From Bryobacteraceae bacterium (lineage in GTDB: Bacteria; Acidobacteriota; Terriglobia; Bryobacterales; Bryobacteraceae), in assembly GCA_030039005.1 (NCBI GenBank), contig JASHQT010000635.1, forward strand, positions 1 through 15,545: 15,545 nt of DNA, written 5' to 3'. This document shows positions 7,082-14,740 of the stretch, in pieces. Every line of letters starts with the position of its first letter. Position 1 is the stretch's first letter. Position numbers and translations under genes: made by a program. Under the pieces are notes generated by a model, which did not search any database, had not been told where the DNA came from, and saw only the letters and a program-made list of their open reading frames with translations.

Positions 7082-8239
7082 TCACTGCACCGTATACGTG
7101 ACCCCCAGCGTGATCTGCACCGAATTCTTGCGGAAACCCGGCGCCGGATCGTTCAGAAACGTCTCGATAAAGCCCGCCGATCCGTTCAGCCGCTTATACA
7201 CCGGCATCGTAAGCAGCGCATTGAACGCCGCCGCATAGTCGCTGGTCACGTTCCAGGCCGGCGTCACCGTCAGATGCTGGTCGAGCGTGGCGTGTTTGAA
7301 TACGCGGTGGAAATCCTCTCCGAAGATCGAGCCGAATAGGTCCTGATTCGGCGCGGTCGCGAATTGCTGTCGAATATAGCTCGCGCTGCCCTTGATGTCC
7401 AGCGTTTCATTATCGCGCAGGATCAGCGTCCAGCCGATTCCCCCGCTGTAGGTCTGTTGCAGATCCAGGCCTTGGGAATAATTGTGATCGAACGCGCCCT
7501 GGCCGAAGGCGAACAGCCGCGGGCTGAAATATTCGTCGCGCTCGGCCGCGCCATGGAAGATGGAAGTCTTGATGGACGGCGTCGCGGGCTGGGTCACTTC
7601 CCCGTAGGAATCGCTCAAATTGAGAATGGTTTTGTTGCGCGGCTCCAGCCAGTCCTCGGCGGGAACGGCGCGCACCAGGTTGACTGCGCCCGTGAAGCTC
7701 TCGCTGTCTTGCGTGGCGTTCACCACCGCCACGCCGATGGTCACTGTCCCCTTCCAATCCTGGAGGAACGATTCGTGCATCAGGGCTTTGTCGAAACCGG
7801 CCTGATCGATGATTGTGTTCGTGCCGGAAAGCGGAATGGGCGCTTCTTGGGTAGGGGCCGCGGGTGCTGCAGGGGGCGTGGGCGCGGCCAAGTGCACCTG
7901 TTGATCCTGCACCGTCAACGTTCCTCGCGGAATGTTGGCGGCGTCGGCGGGTTTGCGGATGCGCACGCCCTTGGGAATCACCGCTACTTTCGCCGTGCTG
8001 GTGAGCTCCTTCACTTTTTTCCAATCCACCGTGACGTCGCCGAGCGCGTCACTGTGGAAGGTGACCGCGGCTCCGGTCGCTCGCACGAAATGCCCGGTAA
8101 GCCGTTCGCCGTCGGTAAAAAGAAGTACGTCTGGTGAAGGAGCCGGTGGGTTCGGTTGCCCAAACAGAGTGGAGGCGCCCCACATCACTGTAGTCAACAA
8201 GAACCAGCGCGCACGCCGCTCACAAAACGCGATAACCAT
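7082..8239 (-). CDS. DUF481 (YdiY-like) outer-membrane beta-barrel protein
   Basis: 385 residues with a basic N-terminus and a hydrophobic signal segment (about 10-28). After a short Pro-rich linker comes a small domain with the pattern DGERLTGHFV (43-52) and LGDVTVDWKKVKEL (66-79), commonly found before DUF481. A Pro/Ala linker follows (118-136), then the DUF481 region (about 155-385) of alternating amphipathic strands, ending LGVTYTVQ. The family is predicted to be an outer-membrane barrel of unknown function. The last residue is Gln rather than the usual aromatic, which is mildly atypical. The ATG lies at 8239 with no clear Shine-Dalgarno. It is divergent from the SYLF gene over 108 bases. 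Confidence 0.85.
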   Translation of the reverse strand: MVIAFCERRARWFLLTTVMWGASTLFGQPNPPAPSPDVLLFTDGERLTGHFVRATGAAVTFHSDALGDVTVDWKKVKELTSTAKVAVIPKGVRIRKPADAANIPRGTLTVQDQQVHLAAPTPPAAPAAPTQEAPIPLSGTNTIIDQAGFDKALMHESFLQDWKGTVTIGVAVVNATQDSESFTGAVNLVRAVPAEDWLEPRNKTILNLSDSYGEVTQPATPSIKTSIFHGAAERDEYFSPRLFAFGQGAFDHNYSQGLDLQQTYSGGIGWTLILRDNETLDIKGSASYIRQQFATAPNQDLFGSIFGEDFHRVFKHATLDQHLTVTPAWNVTSDYAAAFNALLTMPVYKRLNGSAGFIETFLNDPAPGFRKNSVQITLGVTYTVQ

Positions 8240-8347
8240 GTTACATTATGACGCCAAATTCTCCCCATCTGATTCGTAAGTTTTTTGCTATCACCTCGGA
8301 CACTTTCCTTGTGCAGGGGGCATCTACGGGTAGAGGGGTAGAACCGC
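8240..8347. promoter_or_regulatory. Divergent promoter region, DUF481 / SYLF genes
   Basis: The 108-base space between two genes transcribed away from each other, so it should contain both promoters. It is AT-richer (8240-8290) than its surroundings, with a T6 run at 8281-8286. No -35/-10 pair is convincing. GAGGGGT at 8333-8339 is the probable ribosome site for the SYLF gene. Confidence 0.4.
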
Positions 8348-9034
8348 ATGCTTAAAACATTTTCATTGCTCGCCGCCGGAGCAGCGCTGCTGGCCACCGG
8401 CCTGTGGGCCCAAGAAGAGACACCCGATCATCGTCTGCGCTCGTCCGCTGACGTGCTTCACGAAATGCTCGGAGCGCCGGATCGCGGCATTCCGCGCGAT
8501 CTGCTGGAAAAGGCCCAGTGTGTCATCATCGTGCCCGGACTTAAGAAGGCTGGGTTCATCGTCGGCGCCGATTACGGGAGAGGCTACGCCATGTGCCGTC
8601 ACGCCGGTGGATGGACCGGACCCGCTGCCGTCACCATGGGCGGGGGCAGCTTTGGCGCACAGATTGGGGTGGAATCCACCGACATCGTCATGCTGGTCAT
8701 GTCCAGGCACGGCATGGAGAAGCTGGCTAGCGATAAGTTCACCGTGGGCGCGGATGCGTCCGTCGCTGCTGGCCCAGTTGGCAGAACTACCACGGCCGAT
8801 ACGGATGCTTCGCTGCACGCCGAGATTCTAGCGTGGTCGCGCGCCCACGGCGTATTCGCCGGCATCGCGCTCGATGGAGCCGTGTTGAAGAAGGACGGCG
8901 GCGAGGATCGGCGGCTCTATGGCCACGACGTGAGCGAACACGCCGTCCTGTATGGCGACGTTCCGCCGCCGGCGGTAGCCGACGTCCTGACCCACGTATT
9001 GGACCGCTATCCCAAAGAGCGCGCCTCGCGATAA
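8348..9034 (+). CDS. Ysc84/SYLF-domain lipid-binding protein, exported
   Basis: 228 residues with a clear signal peptide (MLKTF basic start, hydrophobic 6-20, WAQ cleavage about 21-22). The rest is a single Ysc84/SYLF (DUF500) domain (about 45-225). Its hallmarks are CVIIVPGLKKAGFIVG (58-73), the Gly-rich stretch VTMGGGSFGAQIG (95-107), a conserved SDKFTVGADASVAAGPVGR (128-146) and the closing SRAHGVFAGIALDGAVL (164-180) that names the family. Eukaryotic members bind phosphoinositides. Bacterial members are periplasmic or membrane-associated and of unclear function. Transcribed on its own; it converges on pilT across a 9-base gap. Confidence 0.92.
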   Translation: MLKTFSLLAAGAALLATGLWAQEETPDHRLRSSADVLHEMLGAPDRGIPRDLLEKAQCVIIVPGLKKAGFIVGADYGRGYAMCRHAGGWTGPAAVTMGGGSFGAQIGVESTDIVMLVMSRHGMEKLASDKFTVGADASVAAGPVGRTTTADTDASLHAEILAWSRAHGVFAGIALDGAVLKKDGGEDRRLYGHDVSEHAVLYGDVPPPAVADVLTHVLDRYPKERASR

Positions 9035-9036
9035 TC

Positions 9037-9052
9037 CGGGACTTTATTCCCG
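9037..9052. terminator. Small hairpin between convergent SYLF and pilT genes
   Basis: A perfect 5-bp inverted repeat, CGGGA (9037-9041) and TCCCG (9048-9052), around a 6-base loop spans the gap between two convergent stop codons. It could serve as a weak bidirectional terminator but has no T-run on either side. Confidence 0.3.
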
Positions 9053-10273
9053 CAAGTAGCGCTTCAGCTCGTCGGGACGGAAGCAGCGCGCCGCCGCCAT
9101 CTCCCGGGCGATGCGGCCGTTGCGCACCAATTCGGCGAGGGATTGTTCCATGGTGATCATCCCCTCGCCGCGCCCCGTCGAAATGGCGCTGTAGATCTGA
9201 TGGTCTTCGCCCTTGCGGATCAGGCTGCGCACGCCGCTGGAGGCCATCAGAACTTCCACGGCCGGATAGCGCGCGGTTCTCTCGCCAGATCTGCTGCTGT
9301 TCGGCAATCTGTCCTTTTCTGGCAATCTTTCGGCCGACGGAATTAATTGCTGCGCCACCACGGCTAGCAGCGCCAGGGAAAACTGCTGGCGGATTTGCGA
9401 CTGGTTGGCCGCGGGGAATGAATCCAGAATTCGCGAAACCGCTTGCGACGTGTCGTTGGTGTGCAGCGTCGAGAGCACCAGGTGCCCGGTTTCCGCCGCC
9501 GTCAGAACGGTCGCGATCGTTTCCGGATCGCGCATCTCGCCCACCAGAATGACGTCCGGGTTCTGCCGCAGGATGCTGCGCAGCGAACTCGCGAAATCCG
9601 GCGCGTCGCGGCCTACTTCGATCTGCTCGATGATTGACTGCCGGTTGCTGTGCAGAAATTCGACCGGATCCTCGATGGTTACCACATGATCCCGGCGGTG
9701 CGTGTTGACTAAATCCACCAGCGCCGCGAGCGTGGAGCTTTTTCCGCAGCCCGTCGGCCCAGTCACCAAAATCAATCCCTGGCGCGCCTCGGCCAGCTTC
9801 CGCAGCATGGGCGGCAGGTTCAGCGATTCCAGCGTCGGAACGCGCTCCGGCAGCAGCCGCAGGCTTCCGGCCACTGTTCCCTGCTGATAGTGGATGTTGG
9901 CGCGGAATCGCCCGATGCCCTCACGATGGAAACACAGGTCCACCGATCGCGCGCGCTGCAGTTCCTGGGTCTGTGCCGGCGTGAGCAGCGGCAGCAGCAG
10001 GCTGCGGGTATCCTCGGCTTCGAGCGGCGCCCCAGCGGGTTTCGAAAGCTCCCCGCCGATGCGCAGCGTGACGGGCGCGCCCGCGATTAGCAAAAGATCG
10101 GACGCGGTTTGGCGGACGGCATCCGTCAAGAGCTGGTCGAGCCAGTCGAGGTTTCCCGAGACTGCAGCCGCGGGCACAGGCTCGCTCCCCTCGCGCGGGA
10201 CCGGCGCGGCCGCGCGGTTCAATTCGGCGACAATCTGCGCCAGTTCTTTTTCGTAATAAGCCACTTCTACCAC
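9044..10273 (-). CDS. pilT: Type IV pilus retraction ATPase PilT-like
   Basis: 409 residues from a GTG start. The secretion ATPase motifs are complete: Walker A GPTGCGKSS (172-180), Asp box VTIEDPVEF (198-206), Walker B ILVGEMRD (242-249) and His box LSTLHTND (267-274). The retraction-specific C-terminal helix reads GVRSLIRKG (347-355), matching the AIRNLIRE motif of PilT. The N-terminal ASDL segment begins near 58, so about 40 residues (helix plus Pro/Ala linker) precede the usual PilT start. A polar insertion (about 315-335) sits after QQLIPSA. PilT hexamers in the cytoplasm pull pilin subunits back for twitching motility and DNA uptake. No other pilus gene is in view, so it could also be PilU-like or a divergent paralogue. 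The exact start is uncertain because no strong ribosome site is visible. Confidence 0.92.
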   Translation of the reverse strand: MVEVAYYEKELAQIVAELNRAAAPVPREGSEPVPAAAVSGNLDWLDQLLTDAVRQTASDLLLIAGAPVTLRIGGELSKPAGAPLEAEDTRSLLLPLLTPAQTQELQRARSVDLCFHREGIGRFRANIHYQQGTVAGSLRLLPERVPTLESLNLPPMLRKLAEARQGLILVTGPTGCGKSSTLAALVDLVNTHRRDHVVTIEDPVEFLHSNRQSIIEQIEVGRDAPDFASSLRSILRQNPDVILVGEMRDPETIATVLTAAETGHLVLSTLHTNDTSQAVSRILDSFPAANQSQIRQQFSLALLAVVAQQLIPSAERLPEKDRLPNSSRSGERTARYPAVEVLMASSGVRSLIRKGEDHQIYSAISTGRGEGMITMEQSLAELVRNGRIAREMAAARCFRPDELKRYLRE

Positions 10274-10322
10274 TACGGTACCCTACCAGGACCGCGTGGG
10301 CCAGAAGGCGTCCGCGGTTTGT

Positions 10323-10340
10323 GCAGCCGCGCAAGGCTGC
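10323..10340. repeat. Inverted repeat (hairpin 1)
   Basis: GCAGCC (10323-10328) and GGCTGC (10335-10340) form a perfect 6-bp stem with loop GCGCAA. It has no adjacent T-run, so it is more likely an operator or mRNA structure than a terminator. Low significance on its own in GC-rich DNA. Confidence 0.4.
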
Positions 10341-10363
10341 GGTGCTTAATGCGGAAGATTCCT

Positions 10364-10383
10364 GGCGGACTTCTCAATCCGCC
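10364..10383. repeat. Inverted repeat (hairpin 2)
   Basis: GGCGGA (10364-10369) and TCCGCC (10378-10383) form a perfect 6-bp stem with an 8-base loop. It lies directly upstream of the TATGCT candidate and about 85 bases before the start at 10467. It could be an operator for the two-gene operon. Confidence 0.4.
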
Positions 10384-10466
10384 CACGCTATGCTAGGTGA
10401 GACTCGCAAAAGACCGGTCCCGGCGTGTGTTTTTCGGGCGCCGACCGTCGGATTAAGGAGCTTTTG

Positions 10467-12548
10467 ATGCCAAACGTCGCGTTTCAATTGGAAGTTCTCT
10501 CGCAGGTGAAGAATCCTCCGCCTGCACCCCCTTTCCAGGGTTTCTCCACGTTCGCGGGGCTGGGCGCTATTGGCCCAGATCTCTACCAATACTTTCCTAT
10601 CAATGCCGGGCTGAGCGCCACGCTGCAAACCATATTTACGAACGTGCAGGGCGGAGCGTCGGTGGCGAGCCAATTCCCGTTAACCGGAGCCGACGCGAGC
10701 GAACTCACCGCCAAGCCGTTGATGGCAGCTTACTCGCTCCTGTTCAGCGCGCTCGTTGTTCCGTTCTGGGGCGTGCTCCAGCGCGAGGCCGACGTGTTGA
10801 ACAAACTGCAAACCATCGCCACCAGCAGCGACAGCTCCGGGCTTACGGCTCTGTTGAGCGCCTTTAGCGGGGATCTGGCAACCGTGATGACCAACGACGC
10901 CACCCAACTGCAAAAACTGGCCAAGGCCAGCGCGGCGTATCTTGCGATCGCGCCACAATTCGTCAATGTTCCCCCTCCTATTCAGACCAGTGCACCGGCT
11001 ACACCGTGGGTAGACACCGGGGATCGCCCGTACGAATTTCTGAGGTGGCACAAGACCCGGACGTTCACTCAGAATCTGGTCAAGAATGCCTCCACCGCGA
11101 ATCAGAACGACTATGTGACCGGCTATCTCTGCCATGTGGCATCTTCGGTAACCGGAGAGCCATTCATCAACAACATCGCCGGCGGACCCTACCGGACGCA
11201 TTGGTGGCGTAACCGTTTTGTGGCCAATTTCGTGGATGGCTGGCTCTATGGCCGCTACAACGGGGTTTCGGTGGACCCCACCACCAACGCTCCCTCCGTG
11301 GCTTATTCCGATCCCAGCTTCCCCGATATTCGCCAGTCGAACCTCTGGAATCTCCTCGACGTGGCTGGTCTGGGCACCCCTGCTATCCCCAATACCCTGC
11401 CGGCCGTGATCGACCATGTCGGAAAAGGCTCGGTGGGCGGAGATGCTTTAACCGTCGAAACCAAGGCTCCCGATATCGTCAAACTGCTCAGTCAAACCAT
11501 CACGCAGACCTGGCCGCTCCACCGTCCGGCGGCATTCGCTACCGGGAGCATTGACAAGGCAACGACGGAGTCGGTTGTGGGACTGTTGGCCGTGGTCTGG
11601 TTCATGACGTCGGGCTTCGGACCCATGACCCCCTTCACCTTGGGGCCGCAACCCCCCGGCGGCACTCCATCCTGGGTGACCACGGTGAGTAGCGGTGGTT
11701 CGGTTTCGATTCCCCCGCCGACGTCGTCGGGACCCTCCACCGGCGCCACGGTATGCGGCGTGATCCTGGCCATCCTGGGCGCAATTGCATTGGCTTTCCA
11801 GCAATACGGAGCGGGAGCCGCTTTGGTGGCCGGCGCCATCGCGGAATTCGCCTCCGGCGGCGGCATCGATTTTGGACAGCTCGCCAGCGATGTGTGGGCT
11901 CTGCGCCAGTTGCTGCTGACGGCGGAGACCGATCTGGATGCGGCGCTCGCGTTAGCAGGGCTCAGTTATCCGATCCCCTCGCAGCTGGGAAGGTCGGTTC
12001 CCGGTCCGACGCCGGGCAGCCTGATCTGGATACCCGCCAATGCCAACAACCTGGGCGTCACCAGCAAGGGTGGTACTCTCAGCATCGATGTCACGCCGCT
12101 CACCAAATCCAACCCAGGCGCCAGCTACAACGCGAGAGTCGCTCTCTTCAAGATCTATCCGTTGCAGATGGACGCCAGCAACCCCAACGGCGCGGACGCG
12201 GATTTCAACCAATTCCCGCCAATAGTAGAAGAGACTCCCGCAACCATGAACCTGCCGCAGCCGCTTGGGTATGTGGACATGGTGCTGGATGGTTCGCCCC
12301 CACAAACGCCGCTTCCCGCGGCGAATCCGGGCATATTCACACCGGGACCGTATCCGAATCCCAGTGCCAACACGTATTTCTTCGATGCGGTTTCAAACGC
12401 AAACCAACTGATTGCGCAAGGACCCGACAATCTCCCTAACTACAACCTGGACGCCGACCGGGGCTACGGATGGATCAATTGGAATCCGAAAGAGGGGACC
12501 TTCCCCAACAGCGGCAACGTGGATGCCGTACCGGAGCTGGACATTTAA
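10467..12548 (+). CDS. Large protein with zinc-dependent phospholipase C-like motif block; function unknown
   Basis: 693 residues. The ATG at 10467 follows AAGGAG (10455-10460) by six bases; a GTG at 10425 in frame lacks such a site. There is no signal peptide. Residues about 187-264 recall zinc-dependent phospholipase C-like proteins: FLRWHKTRTF (His195), GYLCH (219-223), GEPFINN (230-236) and GGPYRTHWWRN (239-249) followed by FVDGWLYGRY. In the versions I remember, the corresponding positions read D, GHP and RH, so several putative metal ligands look substituted and activity is doubtful. A hydrophobic, Gly/Ala-rich segment (427-459) may be a membrane hairpin. The C-terminal third (about 500-693) is Pro/Asn-rich and beta-like. 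It forms an operon with the next gene (22-base gap). No function can be assigned with confidence. Confidence 0.8.
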   Translation: MPNVAFQLEVLSQVKNPPPAPPFQGFSTFAGLGAIGPDLYQYFPINAGLSATLQTIFTNVQGGASVASQFPLTGADASELTAKPLMAAYSLLFSALVVPFWGVLQREADVLNKLQTIATSSDSSGLTALLSAFSGDLATVMTNDATQLQKLAKASAAYLAIAPQFVNVPPPIQTSAPATPWVDTGDRPYEFLRWHKTRTFTQNLVKNASTANQNDYVTGYLCHVASSVTGEPFINNIAGGPYRTHWWRNRFVANFVDGWLYGRYNGVSVDPTTNAPSVAYSDPSFPDIRQSNLWNLLDVAGLGTPAIPNTLPAVIDHVGKGSVGGDALTVETKAPDIVKLLSQTITQTWPLHRPAAFATGSIDKATTESVVGLLAVVWFMTSGFGPMTPFTLGPQPPGGTPSWVTTVSSGGSVSIPPPTSSGPSTGATVCGVILAILGAIALAFQQYGAGAALVAGAIAEFASGGGIDFGQLASDVWALRQLLLTAETDLDAALALAGLSYPIPSQLGRSVPGPTPGSLIWIPANANNLGVTSKGGTLSIDVTPLTKSNPGASYNARVALFKIYPLQMDASNPNGADADFNQFPPIVEETPATMNLPQPLGYVDMVLDGSPPQTPLPAANPGIFTPGPYPNPSANTYFFDAVSNANQLIAQGPDNLPNYNLDADRGYGWINWNPKEGTFPNSGNVDAVPELDI

Positions 12549-12570
12549 TCGAGGAAAGAAGGACGAAACC

Positions 12571-13587
12571 ATGAGCAACGGACGCGACAACAACGGAAAT
12601 GTCAACGGCAAGGGCCAACCCTACACGCCCTATCTCGTAATCCCGTCTTACTTCGGGGATATGGGCGCTCGGCCACTTCCTCCAGCAATCCAGTTCTGGG
12701 AAACAACCTCCATCTATACCAAGCAGGTATCAGACGGAAGCATCAACAATCCCGTCGTCGGCGAACCAAGCGAAGTGTTCGCCGTGGTCACCGACGGGGT
12801 CGGTAACGAAGCTGGCATCGGCGTTTCGGTCAGCTTCTGGTGGGCTAATCCCTCGATCGCTATTACGGCAGCCAGCGCCAACCCGATCGACGGCGGAACC
12901 CCCGGGGCCAACGTGGCAACCGGCATCACGGTTCCGTCGGGAGGTGCGACGTTAGTCCAAGCTCCGGTCAACTGGGTTCCTATTGAGGAAAACGGCGGAC
13001 ACGAGTGTCTGCTGGCGGAGGCCTATCTCCCGTATGACCCGGTAACGGACCCCATGCAGCCGGTGTACGACCGCCATGTCGGCCAAAGGAACGAACAGCT
13101 CACCGTCGCGCCGCCGGGCGGGATGATCCGTTTTCCCCTTCAGGCCCACAATCCACTGGACAGAGAAGCGGAGGTGACCGTGGAGGTAAGGCCTGGCCTT
13201 ATCCCGCGCAATCTGGAAAAGCGGTTCACCGGACGCGGCCTTTGGCGGACCCCGGCTCTCGATCCGCCGGGCCCGCTTCCGGTGGAGCTAAGCTTCTTCA
13301 AGGGGCCCGACCGCAAGTTCCACCCCCCGGGAGGCGCGGCGCGTTTGTGGCAGCGTATTGAGGAACTTCTTCGCCTGCCTGGTCGGGGCAATGCGTTCTC
13401 CTGCCTGGGGCCGCCTCAAGTGAGCCGTTCCTTCACCTTTCTCCCGCTAGAGGTTCAAACGGTGGAGATCATCGCGACGGTCCCCTACGAGGCTCAACCC
13501 GGCCAGGTTTACGTGCTTCGTATCTCCGAGAGAATCGAGGAATTCCTCCTCGGAGGGTACACGTTGTACGTCGCGGTCTCGGCGTAG
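12571..13587 (+). CDS. Ig-like beta-sandwich protein, function unknown
   Basis: 338 residues. The ATG at 12571 lies seven bases after AAGGA, which rules out longer in-frame extensions into the upstream gene. There is no signal peptide: the N-terminus is polar and Asn/Gly-rich (1-16), then YTPYLVIPSYFGDMG. Residues about 64-180 look like a CARDB/Ig-type domain: VVGEPSEVFAVVTDGVGNEA, VSVSFWWANPS (86-95), VPSGG, HECLLAEAYLPYD (144-156) and the closing DRHVGQRNEQL (167-177), a pattern I recall in many bacterial surface-type proteins. A second beta-rich region (about 185-336) contains RSFTFLPLEVQTVEI. It is co-transcribed with the gene before it and likely works with it. Adhesive or structural function is inference only. 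Confidence 0.8.
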   Translation: MSNGRDNNGNVNGKGQPYTPYLVIPSYFGDMGARPLPPAIQFWETTSIYTKQVSDGSINNPVVGEPSEVFAVVTDGVGNEAGIGVSVSFWWANPSIAITAASANPIDGGTPGANVATGITVPSGGATLVQAPVNWVPIEENGGHECLLAEAYLPYDPVTDPMQPVYDRHVGQRNEQLTVAPPGGMIRFPLQAHNPLDREAEVTVEVRPGLIPRNLEKRFTGRGLWRTPALDPPGPLPVELSFFKGPDRKFHPPGGAARLWQRIEELLRLPGRGNAFSCLGPPQVSRSFTFLPLEVQTVEIIATVPYEAQPGQVYVLRISERIEEFLLGGYTLYVAVSA

Positions 13588-13628
13588 CAGAGAAACATCG
13601 GCTCGGGCGTTGGTAAGTCCAAGCGACC

Positions 13629-14537
13629 TCAGCGCCCGGCCTTGCCGGTCAACAGCTCCAGCTCTTCGAGCGTCCGCGGCCAGTCCTCACGCAACAGGCG
13701 CGACAGCGCGCGGTCGGCCAGCAGCTTGCCGCCCGTCTGGCAGCTTGGGCAGTAATTCGTCTCGTTGTCGGCGTAGCGGATGCGCTGGATATTAGTTCCG
13801 CAGCGAATGCAGGGCTGCTTGTAGCGGCCGTGCACTGCCATGTTCTCGCGAAAGGCCGTTACTTTCTCGGGAAATTCGCCGCCCGCTTCCGCGCGCAGTT
13901 CCTCTACCCAGCCGAGGAGCGTCGCGCGAGTGGCGTCATATAAACTCCGGATGTCCGCCGGGGTGAGCTTCTGCGTTAACGCCAGCGGGGAGAGCCGCGC
14001 CTCGAACAGAATCTCATCCGAATACGCGTTGCCGATGCCGCTGAATAGCCGCGGATCGGTGAGCGCGCGCTTGAGCGTGTGATTGGACGATGTAAGGACC
14101 CTGGCGAACGCATCGAGATCCGCTTCCAGGACTTCGAGGCCTCCAGGATCTAGCGCCGCCAGTCCCGCTTCGCCCCGCACCACGTGCAGCGAGGCACGCT
14201 TTTTCGATCCCGCCTCCGTCCACACCAGCGTTCCGCTCGAAAAATCGAACGCCGCCAGACCGCGCGGCCGCGCTACCTTGGCGCCGGGCTTGCGCCAATG
14301 CAGCCGCCCCGCGATCATCAGATGCAGCACCAGCCAAAGGTCGTCTTCGAGGCCGATCGCGATGCGCTTGCCCACGCGCCGCAGCGCAACCACGCGTTTA
14401 CCCTCGGCGCTCGCCAGCGGCGGGTCCACTGTTCGCAGCAGGAACGGGCTCACGACGCGAACGTGTTCCAGCGTTTGCCCGAGAATGCGGTTTTTGAGCG
14501 CCTCAATATAAACGACGATATCGGGGAGTTCGGGCAC
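13629..14537 (-). CDS. mutM: Divergent Fpg/Nei-family DNA glycosylase
   Basis: 302 residues. GTG at 14537 must be the start because the catalytic Pro-Glu-Leu (PELPDI) has to follow the initiator directly. Family features present are Pro2, Glu3, Lys57 (RRVGKRI), the helix-two-turn-helix Asn170 in [12 protein letters not shown], and a C-terminal zinc finger C243-x2-C246-x16-C263-x2-C266. It should excise oxidised bases and cut at abasic sites. It departs from E. coli Fpg in two places. The DPRRFG void-filling loop is replaced by [10 protein letters not shown] (107-116). The zinc-finger Arg (E. coli R258) aligns with Asn258 in [11 protein letters not shown]. About 35 residues follow the zinc finger ([13 protein letters not shown]...). 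It may belong to a distinct subfamily with altered substrates, so the symbol mutM is provisional. Confidence 0.88.
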   Translation of the reverse strand: MPELPDIVVYIEALKNRILGQTLEHVRVVSPFLLRTVDPPLASAEGKRVVALRRVGKRIAIGLEDDLWLVLHLMIAGRLHWRKPGAKVARPRGLAAFDFSSGTLVWTEAGSKKRASLHVVRGEAGLAALDPGGLEVLEADLDAFARVLTSSNHTLKRALTDPRLFSGIGNAYSDEILFEARLSPLALTQKLTPADIRSLYDATRATLLGWVEELRAEAGGEFPEKVTAFRENMAVHGRYKQPCIRCGTNIQRIRYADNETNYCPSCQTGGKLLADRALSRLLREDWPRTLEELELLTGKAGR

Positions 14538-14718
14538 GGCGGGCTAGGCCCATATTACCGCTCGCCCGCGCACCCCTACTGCGAATCAACCCGGACGGGA
14601 ACCTCTGCTCGTCGAACGTCGACCAAGCCGGACTTCAAAGCGCTAGACTTAATTGAAAAAGCCCAAACAAAATGGCAATCCTTGACGTCGTTGTTGCCCC
14701 GGAGGTCACGTTCAACTT
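14538..14718. other. Spacer between glycosylase and NDT-like gene; composition boundary
   Basis: 181 bases between divergent genes. It starts GC-rich (14538-14620) and becomes AT-richer from about 14635, where the low-GC accessory sequence seems to begin. It holds the short ORF listed next and GGAGGT at 14701-14706. No tRNA or clear att repeat is seen. Confidence 0.35.
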
Positions 14719-14740
14719 ATGGCAATCCGCCGAGCCTTAG
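14672..14740 (+). CDS. Short ORF, possible leader or truncated remnant
   Basis: 22 codons, MAILDVVVAPEVTFNLWQSA then EP and TAG. It overlaps the start of the NDT-like gene in another frame. The wording resembles, from memory, the N-terminus of large DUF4011/DUF3320-type helicase-nuclease proteins (V-x-APxV...Q-x-x-VP), which would make it a truncated remnant. It could equally be a leader peptide or chance. The first ten bases ATGGCAATCC recur exactly at 14719, the start of the next gene. Confidence 0.25.
   Translation: MAILDVVVAPEVTFNLWQSAEP

Larger units (their letters stand above)
10274..10466. promoter_or_regulatory. Divergent intergenic region with two hairpins
   Basis: 193 bases between pilT (minus) and the two-gene plus-strand operon. 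It holds two inverted repeats described separately and a possible -10-like TATGCT at 10389-10394 without a matching -35. The plus gene's ribosome site AAGGAG is at 10455-10460. Confidence 0.4.

Noticed and set aside
7364..8137. Plus-strand ORF of 257 codons opposite the DUF481 gene
   Set aside because: The minus strand encodes a recognisable signal peptide and DUF481 barrel; the plus-strand translation resembles nothing.
10425..10466. GTG start 14 codons upstream of the large operon protein
   Set aside because: AAGGAG with six-base spacing points to ATG 10467, and no ribosome site precedes the GTG.
12412..12570. 53-codon extension of the Ig-like protein into the preceding gene
   Set aside because: It lies within the upstream coding sequence; a good ribosome site precedes ATG 12571.
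13600..13628. Hairpin-like TTGG/CCAA between the Ig-like gene and the glycosylase gene
   Set aside because: The stem is four base pairs with a bulge; too weak to call a terminator.
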